A stretch of DNA of 64,000 bases from contig NZ_BSDE01000003.1 of NCBI RefSeq assembly GCF_030268085.1, positions 124,001 through 188,000 on the forward strand, read 5' to 3'. The position numbers and the translations under genes were made by a program. Of the stretch, positions 16,392 to 24,231 are shown piece after piece. This stretch comes from Geothrix limicola. Lineage in GTDB: Bacteria > Acidobacteriota > Holophagae > Holophagales > Holophagaceae. Below the pieces are notes generated by a model. It saw only the letters and a program-made list of their open reading frames with translations. It made no database searches and was not told where the DNA came from. Within the stretch, counting starts at the first letter, position 1. Each line of letters begins with the position of its first letter.

Positions 16392-18134
16392 CTATGCGCC
16401 CGTGAGGCTCGATGCGGAAGCCCTCATTTGCGCCACCGTGCTCTCCATCGTCGAGAACTGCAGTTGAAGCACCTGCTTCCGTCGGTTCAAAGCCGACTGG
16501 GCTGCGCTGATCTGAGTCGCAAGTGTCTGGTTCTGTGTCCGGATGTTGTTCAGCGCCGAGGACAGGAATCCGGTGCCCGAAGCCGAGAAGCTCGTGATGA
16601 GGTCGCTCACGGCTTGGCCCGCGCCCCGGGCGAGGGTGAGGGTGCCCGTGCCCGTGGCGGTCACGGAAAGGGTCAGCCCTTCCAGTGGGGTGCCTGCGGC
16701 TCCGACGAGGGTCCCGTTGGAACCCGTCAGGCGGACGTTGGAAAATGCGGTGCCGTTGTAGGTGCCCGAGAAGGTGCCGGACACCGTGCCCCCCGTCGTG
16801 AACTGATCGATGTTGAAGGTCACCGGTCCCGTGGCCGTCTTGGCGCCCCCGCTCTTGAAGCTCACCACGCCGTTGGTGGTGTCACCCGAGAACGTGAAGA
16901 GGCGCAGGGCCGCGCTGGGATCCTTCTCCATGGCGGCCTTGAAGGTCGTCGTGTCGAGGCTCAGGGTGCCATCCGAATTGGTCCGGACTCCCAGGCTGGC
17001 GGGCACCGTGAAAGGCGCCGTGCTCGGCAGGCCCGCGGACGCGCCCGTCAGGGCGGTGCGGATCTGGGCCATGATGCTGCGGGAGGTGGAGTCGCCGGCG
17101 AGGGGCCCCTGGTTGAGGCTGCCGTCGGAGTTCTTGGTGGTCGCCGAGGCGCTCTTGTAGCCCGAGACCAGGGCGTTGAACTTGGTGATCACATCCTGGA
17201 TGCCCGCGGTGGCCGTGCTGATGTCCTGGGACACGGTCAGCGTCGTGGATCCCGTCTGGCCGCCCTGCTTGAGGGTGAAGGTGATGCCGTCGGCGGCGTC
17301 CGAGACCACGTTGCTTTGGCGGGTGAGCTGGATGCCGTTCAGGGTGAACACGGCATTCTGGGCCGTGGCCCCGGAAGTCGCGGAGCTCAGGCCGGTGATG
17401 GTGGTCGGCGCCGTGGTGCTGTCCACGAAACCCGCCGTGATGCCGAGGGTATTGACTGAGGCGCCGGCGGAGCTGCTCGTGCCGTTGGTGATATCGGCGA
17501 GCGTGATGTTGCCGCCTGTCTGTCCGGTTCCCGTGGCGTTGGCCGTGATGACCAGCTGATAGGGAGTGGTGCCCGTCCCCGTGTTCACGATGGAGGCCGT
17601 CACCCCGGCGCCCGAGGCATTGATGGCATCGCGCAGACCATTGAGACTGTTGTTGGTCACCTGGAAGGTCTTGATGACGCCATCCGTGCCCTGAACGGCG
17701 AAGGTCCCAGTCGTCTGACCGGCCGTGAAGATGGCGTTGGCCGGATTGGCCACGGCCAGGTTCGTGGGGTTTCCGCTGGCATCCAACGTAGGCGAAATTC
17801 GCCCCTTGGTCGCCAGGGTCGAGACCTTCACATCGTACGTGCCAGCACCGGCACCGCTCGCGGTCGCCGTGACGTAGCTGTTGTTCGTATCGGTGCTGGT
17901 GACGGTGCGGGCGTTGAACTTGTCCTGAAGCGCGGCCAGGCTCACGAACAGCGACGTCATGCTCGTTTGCATGGCCGTGAGGGCCGTGGTCTTGTTGTTG
18001 TTCCGGGTCTGCCTTGCCTGCAGGGCCGCCAAACCCTGCCCTTCCTGGGCAAGAATGGCGCTCACAAGCGCGTCGGTCTGAATCCCGGTGGACAGGCCCT
18101 GAAAACTAAGGGCGGAGTTTGCACTCGTCGCCAT
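16392..18134 (-). CDS. fliD: Flagellar filament capping protein FliD (HAP2)
   Basis: 580 residues. The N-terminus SALSFQGLSTGIQTDALVSA matches the FliD N-terminal domain (xxxxGLaSGIDtxxLVxxLm), followed by a heptad coiled coil. The centre is Gly/Thr/Ser/Ala-rich and low complexity, as for surface-exposed D2/D3 domains. The C-terminal ~100 residues (TQISAAQSALNRRKQVLQLQ) form the second coiled-coil/D0 segment. FliD caps the filament and promotes flagellin folding. Upstream is flaG (24-base gap), downstream fliS. Confidence 0.9.
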   Translation of the reverse strand: MATSANSALSFQGLSTGIQTDALVSAILAQEGQGLAALQARQTRNNNKTTALTAMQTSMTSLFVSLAALQDKFNARTVTSTDTNNSYVTATASGAGAGTYDVKVSTLATKGRISPTLDASGNPTNLAVANPANAIFTAGQTTGTFAVQGTDGVIKTFQVTNNSLNGLRDAINASGAGVTASIVNTGTGTTPYQLVITANATGTGQTGGNITLADITNGTSSSAGASVNTLGITAGFVDSTTAPTTITGLSSATSGATAQNAVFTLNGIQLTRQSNVVSDAADGITFTLKQGGQTGSTTLTVSQDISTATAGIQDVITKFNALVSGYKSASATTKNSDGSLNQGPLAGDSTSRSIMAQIRTALTGASAGLPSTAPFTVPASLGVRTNSDGTLSLDTTTFKAAMEKDPSAALRLFTFSGDTTNGVVSFKSGGAKTATGPVTFNIDQFTTGGTVSGTFSGTYNGTAFSNVRLTGSNGTLVGAAGTPLEGLTLSVTATGTGTLTLARGAGQAVSDLITSFSASGTGFLSSALNNIRTQNQTLATQISAAQSALNRRKQVLQLQFSTMESTVAQMRASASSLTGA

Positions 18135-18158
18135 GTCGCACCTCCACTTGCCGAAAAG

Positions 18159-18551
18159 CTAGCCCTGCTTGTCCACCAGGACGCCCGAGGCGCCCATCTT
18201 GGAGTCCAGAGCCCTCAAATTCCGTGCCATCGCAAGCACTTCCTCGGAAGGCACCTGGAGCACGACTGCCCCCGTGTGCTCGTCGACGACTTTAAAGACG
18301 GTTCGACCCGTCCCCTTGTCCACTTGGATCTTCAAGTCCGTGGCAGCCTGCTGGAGATGGCTGTTGATCTGGACCACGGCCTTTTCGGGGGTCGTGGCCC
18401 CCTCGGAGGCTGGCGTATCCGTCTTTTGAGGCTGGATGTCGGAAGCCGGCGCCGAGGGCTGCTTTTCGGGTGCGGGCCGCGATGGAGCTGCCGCCAGCGT
18501 CAGTGGAAGGCTCGACGCCAAGCTACCCGTGAGGTTGACTTGATCGGCCAT
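18159..18551 (-). CDS. flaG: FlaG family protein
   Basis: 130 residues. The C-terminal half has the FlaG pattern: VVQINSHLQQAATDLKIQVD followed by RTVFKVVDEHTGAVVLQVPS and an EEVLAMARNLR helix. The N-terminal half is Pro/Ala/Ser-rich and disordered. The start MADQVNLTG at 18551 is preceded by a strong GAGGAG ribosome site; the frame stays open to 18566. FlaG proteins affect filament length in other bacteria. It lies between flagellin and FliD, separated from flagellin by a strong hairpin. Confidence 0.85.
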   Translation of the reverse strand: MADQVNLTGSLASSLPLTLAAAPSRPAPEKQPSAPASDIQPQKTDTPASEGATTPEKAVVQINSHLQQAATDLKIQVDKGTGRTVFKVVDEHTGAVVLQVPSEEVLAMARNLRALDSKMGASGVLVDKQG

Positions 18552-18579
18552 GGTTGAACTCCTCAACCAACTTCAACGT

Positions 18580-18612
18580 CCGGAGGGGGCTGATCAGGCC
18601 AGCCCCCTCCGG
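18580..18612 (-). terminator. Strong GC hairpin behind flagellin gene (terminator or transcript stabiliser)
   Basis: A perfect 13-bp inverted repeat (CCGGAGGGGGCTG at 18580-18592 and its complement at 18600-18612) with a 7-base loop lies 17 bases after the flagellin stop. The minus-strand sequence after it is only moderately T-rich (ACGTTGAAGTTGGTTG), so it is not a textbook intrinsic terminator. Partial termination or 3'-end protection would give excess flagellin over FlaG/FliD. Confidence 0.6.
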
Positions 18613-18629
18613 GAATCGTTAGAAGTCAG

Positions 18630-19265
18630 TTACCGGAAGAGGCCCAGAACGGTCTGGCTCGAGGAGTTCGCGTTCGTCAGAGCGCTGGTGCCAGCCTGCA
18701 TCAGGATCTGGTACTTGGTGAGGTTCACCATTTCACGGCCGATGTCGGCGCCCATGATGGTGTCGGCCTGGGACGTGGCGTTTTCACCCTCGATGCCCTT
18801 GATGTTGGCGTTGCTCTGGGCAGTGGCCATGGTCGCGGCCAGGGTGGAGCGCTGCGAGTTGATGGCCGACAGCGCGGTGCTGGAGTTGGTGGCCGAGGAA
18901 CTGGCACCACCAAGGGCGGCGGCGGAGTTCGCAAGGGCCAGCACAGCGGTGTACTCAGCGGAAGTGCTGTTGCCGCTGCCTTCCAGTTCCGCCAGGCGGT
19001 AGGCCTGGTTGGTGGCTTCTTCCAGGTAACCGTCCGAAGCCTGCGCGGCGAAGTACTGGTTCTGGTAGGCCTGCACCTGGGCGGAGGCGGTCTTGGCCTG
19101 GGCGGTGAAGCCCGTGCCGGCGACCATGCCCGCGGCGTCGTCAGAGGCGCGGTTGACGCGCTTGCCGGTGGTGAGTCGCTCGATCGCCTGCTTCAGACCC
19201 ATCTGGGTGACGCCGAGCTGACGGCTGGCGGCGATAGCGGTGACGTTATTGAGAATACTAGGCAT
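18630..19265 (-). CDS. fliC: Flagellin, short form
   Basis: 211 residues. The N-terminus MPSILNNVTAIAASRQLGVT...RLTTGKRVNRASDDAAGM is a clear flagellin D0/D1 sequence, and the C-terminus ends ALTNANSSSQTVLGLFR like a flagellin D0 helix. The total is far below the ~270-500 residues of common flagellins, so surface D2/D3 domains are absent and only the D0/D1 core remains, with Ser/Thr-rich stretches (GGASSSATNSSTALS) that could be glycosylated. The ATG at 19265 has a GGAGG site. A sigma-28-like promoter lies upstream and a hairpin downstream. Confidence 0.92.
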   Translation of the reverse strand: MPSILNNVTAIAASRQLGVTQMGLKQAIERLTTGKRVNRASDDAAGMVAGTGFTAQAKTASAQVQAYQNQYFAAQASDGYLEEATNQAYRLAELEGSGNSTSAEYTAVLALANSAAALGGASSSATNSSTALSAINSQRSTLAATMATAQSNANIKGIEGENATSQADTIMGADIGREMVNLTKYQILMQAGTSALTNANSSSQTVLGLFR

Positions 19266-19340
19266 GACATCCTCCGTGATGTGCCTTGGCAGCATCCGTG
19301 CTGCCGGTTGTGGGTGTGGGGGGAACCCCCGACCTTCCCT

Positions 19341-19368
19341 CTTTCGGTGCCTGGGCGAAAAACCTTTA
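19341..19368 (-). promoter_or_regulatory. Sigma-28 (FliA)-like promoter of the flagellin gene
   Basis: On the minus strand TAAA (19365-19368) is followed after 16 bases by ACCGAAAG (19341-19348). The FliA consensus is TAAA-N15-GCCGATAA, so the -35 matches fully and the -10 keeps CCGA. It lies about 75 bases before the flagellin ATG, a suitable position for a late flagellar promoter. Confidence 0.55.
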
Positions 19369-19444
19369 GCTTTTTTTCACGGGCGAGCCGCGGCGCGCCT
19401 TTCCATGCACGAAGGGCCAATGGATCCATCAGTTCAAAGGTGCG

Positions 19445-20848
19445 TCAGTCCTTTTCGCGACTGAACATGCCCCGCAGCCGGCCCATGAGACCGGCCTGGC
19501 CGTCCTTGGACGAAGGTACCCCTGCTTCTGCGGCCCACCCGGCCGGCACGGCCACGGAAGGATCGAGCTCCAGGGCCCGTCGGAAGCAGCCTTGAGCGTT
19601 CGCCTGGAATCCCTTGCGGTGATAGAGCTCGCCCATGAGTGCCCAGGGCTCGGCCGCCCGTGGATTGAGCCTTGACGCCACCTGCAGCGCCTCGATGGCA
19701 CGGGTGGACCAGGCGGGATTGGCCAGCCTGAGGCGGCCGAGCAGCATCCAGGATTCGTAGGCCCCGGGCGAATCCCCGTCCAGCTTGATGGCCTGCTCCA
19801 GGGCGCGGATCGCTTCGCTGGTGCGATCCTGCATCACGTAGGATTTGGCTTTGATCAGCAGGCGCCGAGCCCGCTCGGTGGCCGAAAGCTCCTCTTCTTC
19901 CCGCGCGGGCGGCTGGGCCGGCGGCGTCATGGCCGGCACGTCCAGATCGAAGGAATCCGCGTGATGTGGAGAGTGATGCGGCGGAAACGGCGCGGGCGCC
20001 GGTTCTTCGGGCATCAGCAGGATCGGTTCGATCTCGATTTCGATCTCGGGCTCGATGATGGGTTCGGGTTCGGGCTCCACGACCGGCGGGGGTGGAGGCG
20101 GTGGTGGCGGCGCTTCGATTTTCGGCAAGAGCGGAAGGTCCCCACGAACGAGGTTCATGCCGCCCAGGGCCCAGAGGGTCGCCACCAGCCGCGCGGCCTG
20201 AGTCTGCGGAAGGCCCGTCAGCGATTCGATGGTGTCGCAGCCGAGGGGTTCCGTGCCCAGCAGGGACAGGGCATAGGCCAGGGTTGGCGTCAGCGGAAGG
20301 TCAGTCAGCGCGTTGAGGAGGTCGGGCACCGCCTTCCAGCGCCAATCGGGCTCGCTGCGGAACATCCCGACCAGCTCCTGATCGATCTGCGCGCTCTGGA
20401 AGGTATCCCAGACCACGCTGCGGTGATCGAGCCGGAACTGCATGTCCCCGCCCAGGCTGTCGCTGAGAGGTCCCGGAAGCCAGGTCATCTTCAGGATCGG
20501 ATGCTCCATGGCGTGGAGCAGGACCGATCCGAACAGCTCATGGAGGCGCTCGTCGCGCTCCTCCACGGTCATCAGGCCCCACTGCACGACGCGATCACCC
20601 ACGCGGGCGCCTTCACCATCGGCGAGGAGCTCCTTGAGCGCGGCCATGTCCAGCACGCCGCGCCGGATGAGGAAGTTGCCGAACTGCTCGCCCACCGCGT
20701 CGCTTCGCAGGTACCTCAGGTCGCCGTCGGCCCAGTAGAGGCGCCGGACGCCGTCGTTTTGCTCGAGCACCAGCTCGCCCTCAGCCTTCTGCTGATGAAG
20801 GGACCCCATGAGGGCCGGCAAGAAATGGTGGATCCGAACTTCGGGCAC
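19445..20848 (-). CDS. PATAN/DUF4388-like and TPR protein
   Basis: 467 residues. The N-terminal ~110 residues (GELVLEQNDGVRRLYWADGD, then FLIRRGVL) resemble the DUF4388/PATAN domain found in bacterial signalling proteins. A middle segment is a proline/glutamate-rich linker with a run of prolines (~255-265) and alternating E-I repeats. The C-terminal ~130 residues hold TPR units (LIKAKSYVMQDRTSEAIRAL and LEQAIKLD) and end in a basic tail. It is transcribed divergently from a Ser/Thr kinase. A regulatory or scaffolding role is inferred; no catalytic motif is visible. Confidence 0.75.
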   Translation of the reverse strand: MPEVRIHHFLPALMGSLHQQKAEGELVLEQNDGVRRLYWADGDLRYLRSDAVGEQFGNFLIRRGVLDMAALKELLADGEGARVGDRVVQWGLMTVEERDERLHELFGSVLLHAMEHPILKMTWLPGPLSDSLGGDMQFRLDHRSVVWDTFQSAQIDQELVGMFRSEPDWRWKAVPDLLNALTDLPLTPTLAYALSLLGTEPLGCDTIESLTGLPQTQAARLVATLWALGGMNLVRGDLPLLPKIEAPPPPPPPPPVVEPEPEPIIEPEIEIEIEPILLMPEEPAPAPFPPHHSPHHADSFDLDVPAMTPPAQPPAREEEELSATERARRLLIKAKSYVMQDRTSEAIRALEQAIKLDGDSPGAYESWMLLGRLRLANPAWSTRAIEALQVASRLNPRAAEPWALMGELYHRKGFQANAQGCFRRALELDPSVAVPAGWAAEAGVPSSKDGQAGLMGRLRGMFSREKD

Positions 20849-21009
20849 TGACTCTCCGGGAGTTGGTCTCTAGTTTGCATGTTCCGGGCTGGGACGCCAG
20901 CCCAGAAAACGGGATCGGAATGCCGCATTATCCCAAGTTCCTTGGCCCTGATCCCGTCTGGACCTATCCTGTCTTTCTGCCCAGCGCATGCACCCGGAAG
21001 GGTCCGTCC
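20849..21009. promoter_or_regulatory. Divergent intergenic region with inverted repeats
   Basis: 161 bases between the PATAN gene and the kinase gene. It contains a 7-bp hairpin GGGCTGG-GACG-CCAGCCC (20886-20903) and a separated 8-bp inverted repeat ACGGGATC (20909-20916) / GATCCCGT (20950-20957). No convincing -35/-10 pair could be fixed. The kinase frame is open through most of this region, but without a good start. Confidence 0.25.
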
Positions 21010-22746
21010 ATGTTCGAGAAGCTCGGAAAATTCGAGATCAAGCGCGTCCTCGGCAATGGCGCCATGGGCGAGGTCTATCTCGGTGTGGACCCCTCCATCG
21101 GCCGCGAAGTGGCCATCAAGACCATCCTCCCGGCCTCGGCCCAGGGGGGCGAGGCCAAGGAGCGCTTCTCCCGCGAGGCCCGGGCCGCCGGCGTGCTGAA
21201 CCATCCCAACCTGGTGACCATCTATGAATTCGGCGAAGACCAGGGCGTGCTCTACATCGCTATGGAGTTCGTCCGGGGCCACGATCTGGACGAGCTGCTG
21301 CAGGAGCAGTCCCTCACCCGCTCCGAAGCCCTGGAGGTGCTGGCCCAGGTCTGCGACGGCCTGGGCTTCGCCCACCGCCAGCACATCGTCCACCGCGACA
21401 TCAAGCCCACCAACGTCCGCGTCCAGCGCGACGGCAAGCGGCTCCACGCCAAGGTCATGGATTTCGGCGTGGCGAAGATCAGCAATTCCGACATGACCGC
21501 CACGGGCATGGTCATGGGCACCGTGAGCTACATGGCTCCCGAGTACATCCGCACGGGCAAGCCGGATCCGCGCAGCGACCTCTTCGCCGTGGGCGTGATG
21601 CTCTACGAGTGCCTCAGCGGACGGAAACCCTTCTCCGGTGACACCACGCCGACGGTGCTCTACAAGATCGTCAACGAGCCGCCCGATCCCATCGACCTCG
21701 AAAAGCTCCACGGCATCAGCCCCGCCATCCGATCGGTGCTCGACCGCTCCCTTTGCAAGAATCCCGACGAGCGGTACCAGACCGCCGAGGATCTCGCCAA
21801 GGCCCTGCGCGCCGCCAAGGACCCCTCCTGGATGGGCCAGGTGGAGGAGGTCACCACCCAACTGCAGGCTTCCTCACCCACCGCACCCGTGCCTTCGGCC
21901 TCGTCGGCCATCACCGCGCAGAAGCCCGCGCCGGCTCCAGCCGCGTTACCCGAAGCAGCCCCGGTGGCAGCGGTCCCGACCCCGGCCGCGCCGACAGCCC
22001 AGCCGAAACGCCAGGCCAGCCCGAAGGGGCTGTGGCTGGGGCTCGCGGCCCTCGTCCTCCTTTCCCTCGGCGGCGCCTGGTGGGCCCTGAAGGGTCGCGC
22101 TTCCGCAACGGCCTCGCTTTCCGGAACCCAACCCGAGACCCAGGCTCCGCCTTCCGAAATGCCCAAGGATTCCGCGGCCTCCAAGGGCACTCCGGGGGCC
22201 TCGGCGACGCCAGGTGCCCAGACGCCGGGCCAGCCCACACCCGGCAACCATCCCTCGGAAACCCAGGCGCAGGTGGGCGGGACCTCGGCCAAACCGGGCT
22301 CCGAGCCTCCCAAGGTCGATCTGAAACCCGAAGCCCGACCCGAACCGGCGCGTCCCGCCAAGCCCGCAGAGACAAAGCCCGCCAAGTCCATCGACCAGCC
22401 CGAACTCTACCAGCCCGAAAAGCTCGACAAGCTGCAGGTCCACGAACGCCTGAATCTGGGCAATGTCTCCCTGAGCGAGGCCATCCAACTGGCGGACAGC
22501 CAGCCGGACAAGGCCATCCAGGGTTTCCGCCAGGCCATCAAGGCCGACCCCTATAACGTGAACGCCCATGCCTGGCTGGGCGTGGTGCTCTACGACCAGG
22601 GCCGCATGAACGAGTTCGTGCAGGAAATCCGCGAAGCCCGGCGGCAGGGCATCCTCGGGCAGATGGCCGCCCGCAACATCCGCTTCCGGTCGGTGCTCAA
22701 TCAGGCGCGGTTCAACCGGAAGCTCCCTTCCGACCTCGCGGATTGA
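21010..22746 (+). CDS. Membrane-anchored Ser/Thr protein kinase with C-terminal TPR-like segment
   Basis: 578 residues. The kinase domain occupies ~1-270: glycine loop LGNGAMGEVYLG, VAIKTI, catalytic HRDIKPTNV (~127), DFGVAKI (~152), GTVSYMAPEYI and DLFAVGVMLYE. This is the bacterial Hanks-type (PknB-like) pattern. An Ala/Pro linker leads to one membrane helix (~340-360, LWLGLAALVLLSLGGAWWAL), then a Pro/Thr-rich stretch and a C-terminal TPR-like part (AIQGFRQAIKADPYNVNAHA), predicted extracytoplasmic. The ATG at 21010 follows a GGAAGGG site. Likely senses an envelope signal; substrates unknown. Confidence 0.9.
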   Translation: MFEKLGKFEIKRVLGNGAMGEVYLGVDPSIGREVAIKTILPASAQGGEAKERFSREARAAGVLNHPNLVTIYEFGEDQGVLYIAMEFVRGHDLDELLQEQSLTRSEALEVLAQVCDGLGFAHRQHIVHRDIKPTNVRVQRDGKRLHAKVMDFGVAKISNSDMTATGMVMGTVSYMAPEYIRTGKPDPRSDLFAVGVMLYECLSGRKPFSGDTTPTVLYKIVNEPPDPIDLEKLHGISPAIRSVLDRSLCKNPDERYQTAEDLAKALRAAKDPSWMGQVEEVTTQLQASSPTAPVPSASSAITAQKPAPAPAALPEAAPVAAVPTPAAPTAQPKRQASPKGLWLGLAALVLLSLGGAWWALKGRASATASLSGTQPETQAPPSEMPKDSAASKGTPGASATPGAQTPGQPTPGNHPSETQAQVGGTSAKPGSEPPKVDLKPEARPEPARPAKPAETKPAKSIDQPELYQPEKLDKLQVHERLNLGNVSLSEAIQLADSQPDKAIQGFRQAIKADPYNVNAHAWLGVVLYDQGRMNEFVQEIREARRQGILGQMAARNIRFRSVLNQARFNRKLPSDLAD

Positions 22747-22748
22747 CC

Positions 22749-23456
22749 ATGACTCGATCCAAGGCTGACGTGGGCGATCTGGAGGCCCGGCTGGGCTACC
22801 GGTTCCAGGATCCGACCCTGCTGCGCGAGGCCCTGACCCACACCTCCGCGGGACTTCCCCACGACAACCAGCGCCTCGAGTTCCTCGGCGATGCCCTGCT
22901 CAATTTCGCCGTGGCCCTGATCCTCCATCGGGAACGCCCGGATTGGCAGGAAGGTCCCATGAGCAAGCTCCGGGGCGTCCTCGTGCGCACGGATTCGCTG
23001 CACGCCTGGGCCGCGGACCTGGGCCTGGACCGTGCCCTCAAGGCCGTCCATCCCCGCAAGGCCCCGCCCATGGGGCCCAAGCCCCTCGCCGATGCCCTCG
23101 AAGCCCTTCTGGCCGCGGTCTACCTCGACGCCCAGGCCACCGGATCGGACGGCACCGCGCGAGTCGCGGCCCTGGTGGAAGCCCGCTTCCTGGAGCCCAT
23201 CCGCCAGGCCCGTCCCGAAAGCTGGACCCGATCAGATCCCAAGACCCACCTCCAGGAAACCGCCGCCCGGCTCGGGCTGCCGGCCCCGGTCTATGCCCAG
23301 GTGGACCTCGCCGGTCCGGGACACGCGCCGCGGTTCACCATGCGGGTTTCCGTCGGCTCCCTCTCGGCCCAGGCCGAGGGTCCCACCCGCAAGCGCGCCG
23401 AGGGCGAGGCGGCCCAGCGGCTGCTCGATCAACTCGGAACCCACACAGAGTCCTAA
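22749..23456 (+). CDS. rnc: Ribonuclease III
   Basis: 235 residues. The RNase III signature DNQRLEFLGDALLNF (~40-54) carries the metal-binding Glu/Asp, and LADALEALLAAVYLD holds the second catalytic Asp/Glu pair. A dsRNA-binding domain follows from ~160 (DPKTHLQETAARLG to KRAEGEAAQRLLDQL). RNase III cleaves double-stranded RNA in rRNA maturation and mRNA control. The start is ATG 22749, 2 bases after the kinase stop, suggesting co-transcription with the kinase. Confidence 0.95.
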   Translation: MTRSKADVGDLEARLGYRFQDPTLLREALTHTSAGLPHDNQRLEFLGDALLNFAVALILHRERPDWQEGPMSKLRGVLVRTDSLHAWAADLGLDRALKAVHPRKAPPMGPKPLADALEALLAAVYLDAQATGSDGTARVAALVEARFLEPIRQARPESWTRSDPKTHLQETAARLGLPAPVYAQVDLAGPGHAPRFTMRVSVGSLSAQAEGPTRKRAEGEAAQRLLDQLGTHTES

Positions 23457-23495
23457 CCCTTGCGTTACACTCCCAATCTGCATCTCACCTGGGGT

Positions 23496-24218
23496 GTGCG
23501 ATTGAAGATCTACCCGACCTTGAACCTCCAGCACGGCCGCGTGGTCTCGACCGCCGGCACGGAAGAGCCCTGCCCTCAGACACCTGCGGATCTGGCGGAA
23601 CGCCTGATCGAGGAGGGGGCGACTCGCCTGGCGCTGGTGGACGTGGACGCCGCCATGGGCCGGGGGAACAACCGCGAACTCATCGCCCAGATCCTCCACC
23701 GCTGCCGCGCACGGGAGCGCAAGGTCTGCATCCAGGTGGCCGGCGGCATCCGCAGTTCGGACCAGGCCCAGTTCTTCATCGACCTCGGCGCCACCTGGCT
23801 CGTCGCCGGCACCATCCTCCACAAGTCGCCCATGGTCTCCGAACAGCTGATGGCGCGATTCCAATCCTTCCTCACGGCCGCCATCGACGCCCGCGGCGGC
23901 AAGGTGCACCGCTCCGGCTGGGTGGACTCGGCCAGCCTCAGCGCCCTCGACCTCGCCCTGCGCGCCAAGGCCTACGGATTCCGGCGCCTGCTCTTCGTCG
24001 ACATTCCGGAGAACGCCGCGGCCGAGCCGGATTTCCAGACCGCCCAGGAGCTCGCCACCGCCACCGGCCTGCCCCTCATCATGGGCGGCAGCCTCACGAG
24101 CCCGACTCACCTGGAGACCGTGCACGCCTATCCCGGACTCAAGGGCGCCCTGGTGGACGCCTTGCTGTTCAAGGAAAATCCGCGGCTTCTGGCCTTCCTC
24201 CAAGCCACCTGCGCCTGA
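23496..24218 (+). CDS. HisA/HisF-family beta-alpha barrel protein with altered catalytic residues
   Basis: About 240 residues. LALVDVDAAMGRGNNRELIA, IQVAGGIRSSDQAQ and LGATWLVAGTILHKSP align with HisA (phosphoribosylformimino-AICAR-P isomerase). The N-terminal catalytic Asp of HisA (xPAIDLxxG) is Asn here (PTLNLQHG), and the C-terminal TDIxRDG motif is replaced by VDIPENAAAEPDF. The central AIDARGGKV is kept. No other his gene is nearby. The start is uncertain: GTG 23496 or TTG 23502, the latter better spaced from GGGGTG. It may have a different substrate or be non-catalytic. Confidence 0.75.
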   Translation: MRLKIYPTLNLQHGRVVSTAGTEEPCPQTPADLAERLIEEGATRLALVDVDAAMGRGNNRELIAQILHRCRARERKVCIQVAGGIRSSDQAQFFIDLGATWLVAGTILHKSPMVSEQLMARFQSFLTAAIDARGGKVHRSGWVDSASLSALDLALRAKAYGFRRLLFVDIPENAAAEPDFQTAQELATATGLPLIMGGSLTSPTHLETVHAYPGLKGALVDALLFKENPRLLAFLQATCA

Positions 24219-24231
24219 TCCGGGAGGGACC

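Noticed and set aside
20060-20110. Low-complexity tract (CGG/GGT runs) as a possible microsatellite
   Set aside because: It encodes the proline-rich linker of the PATAN/TPR protein; similar Pro/Ala linkers occur in several genes here.
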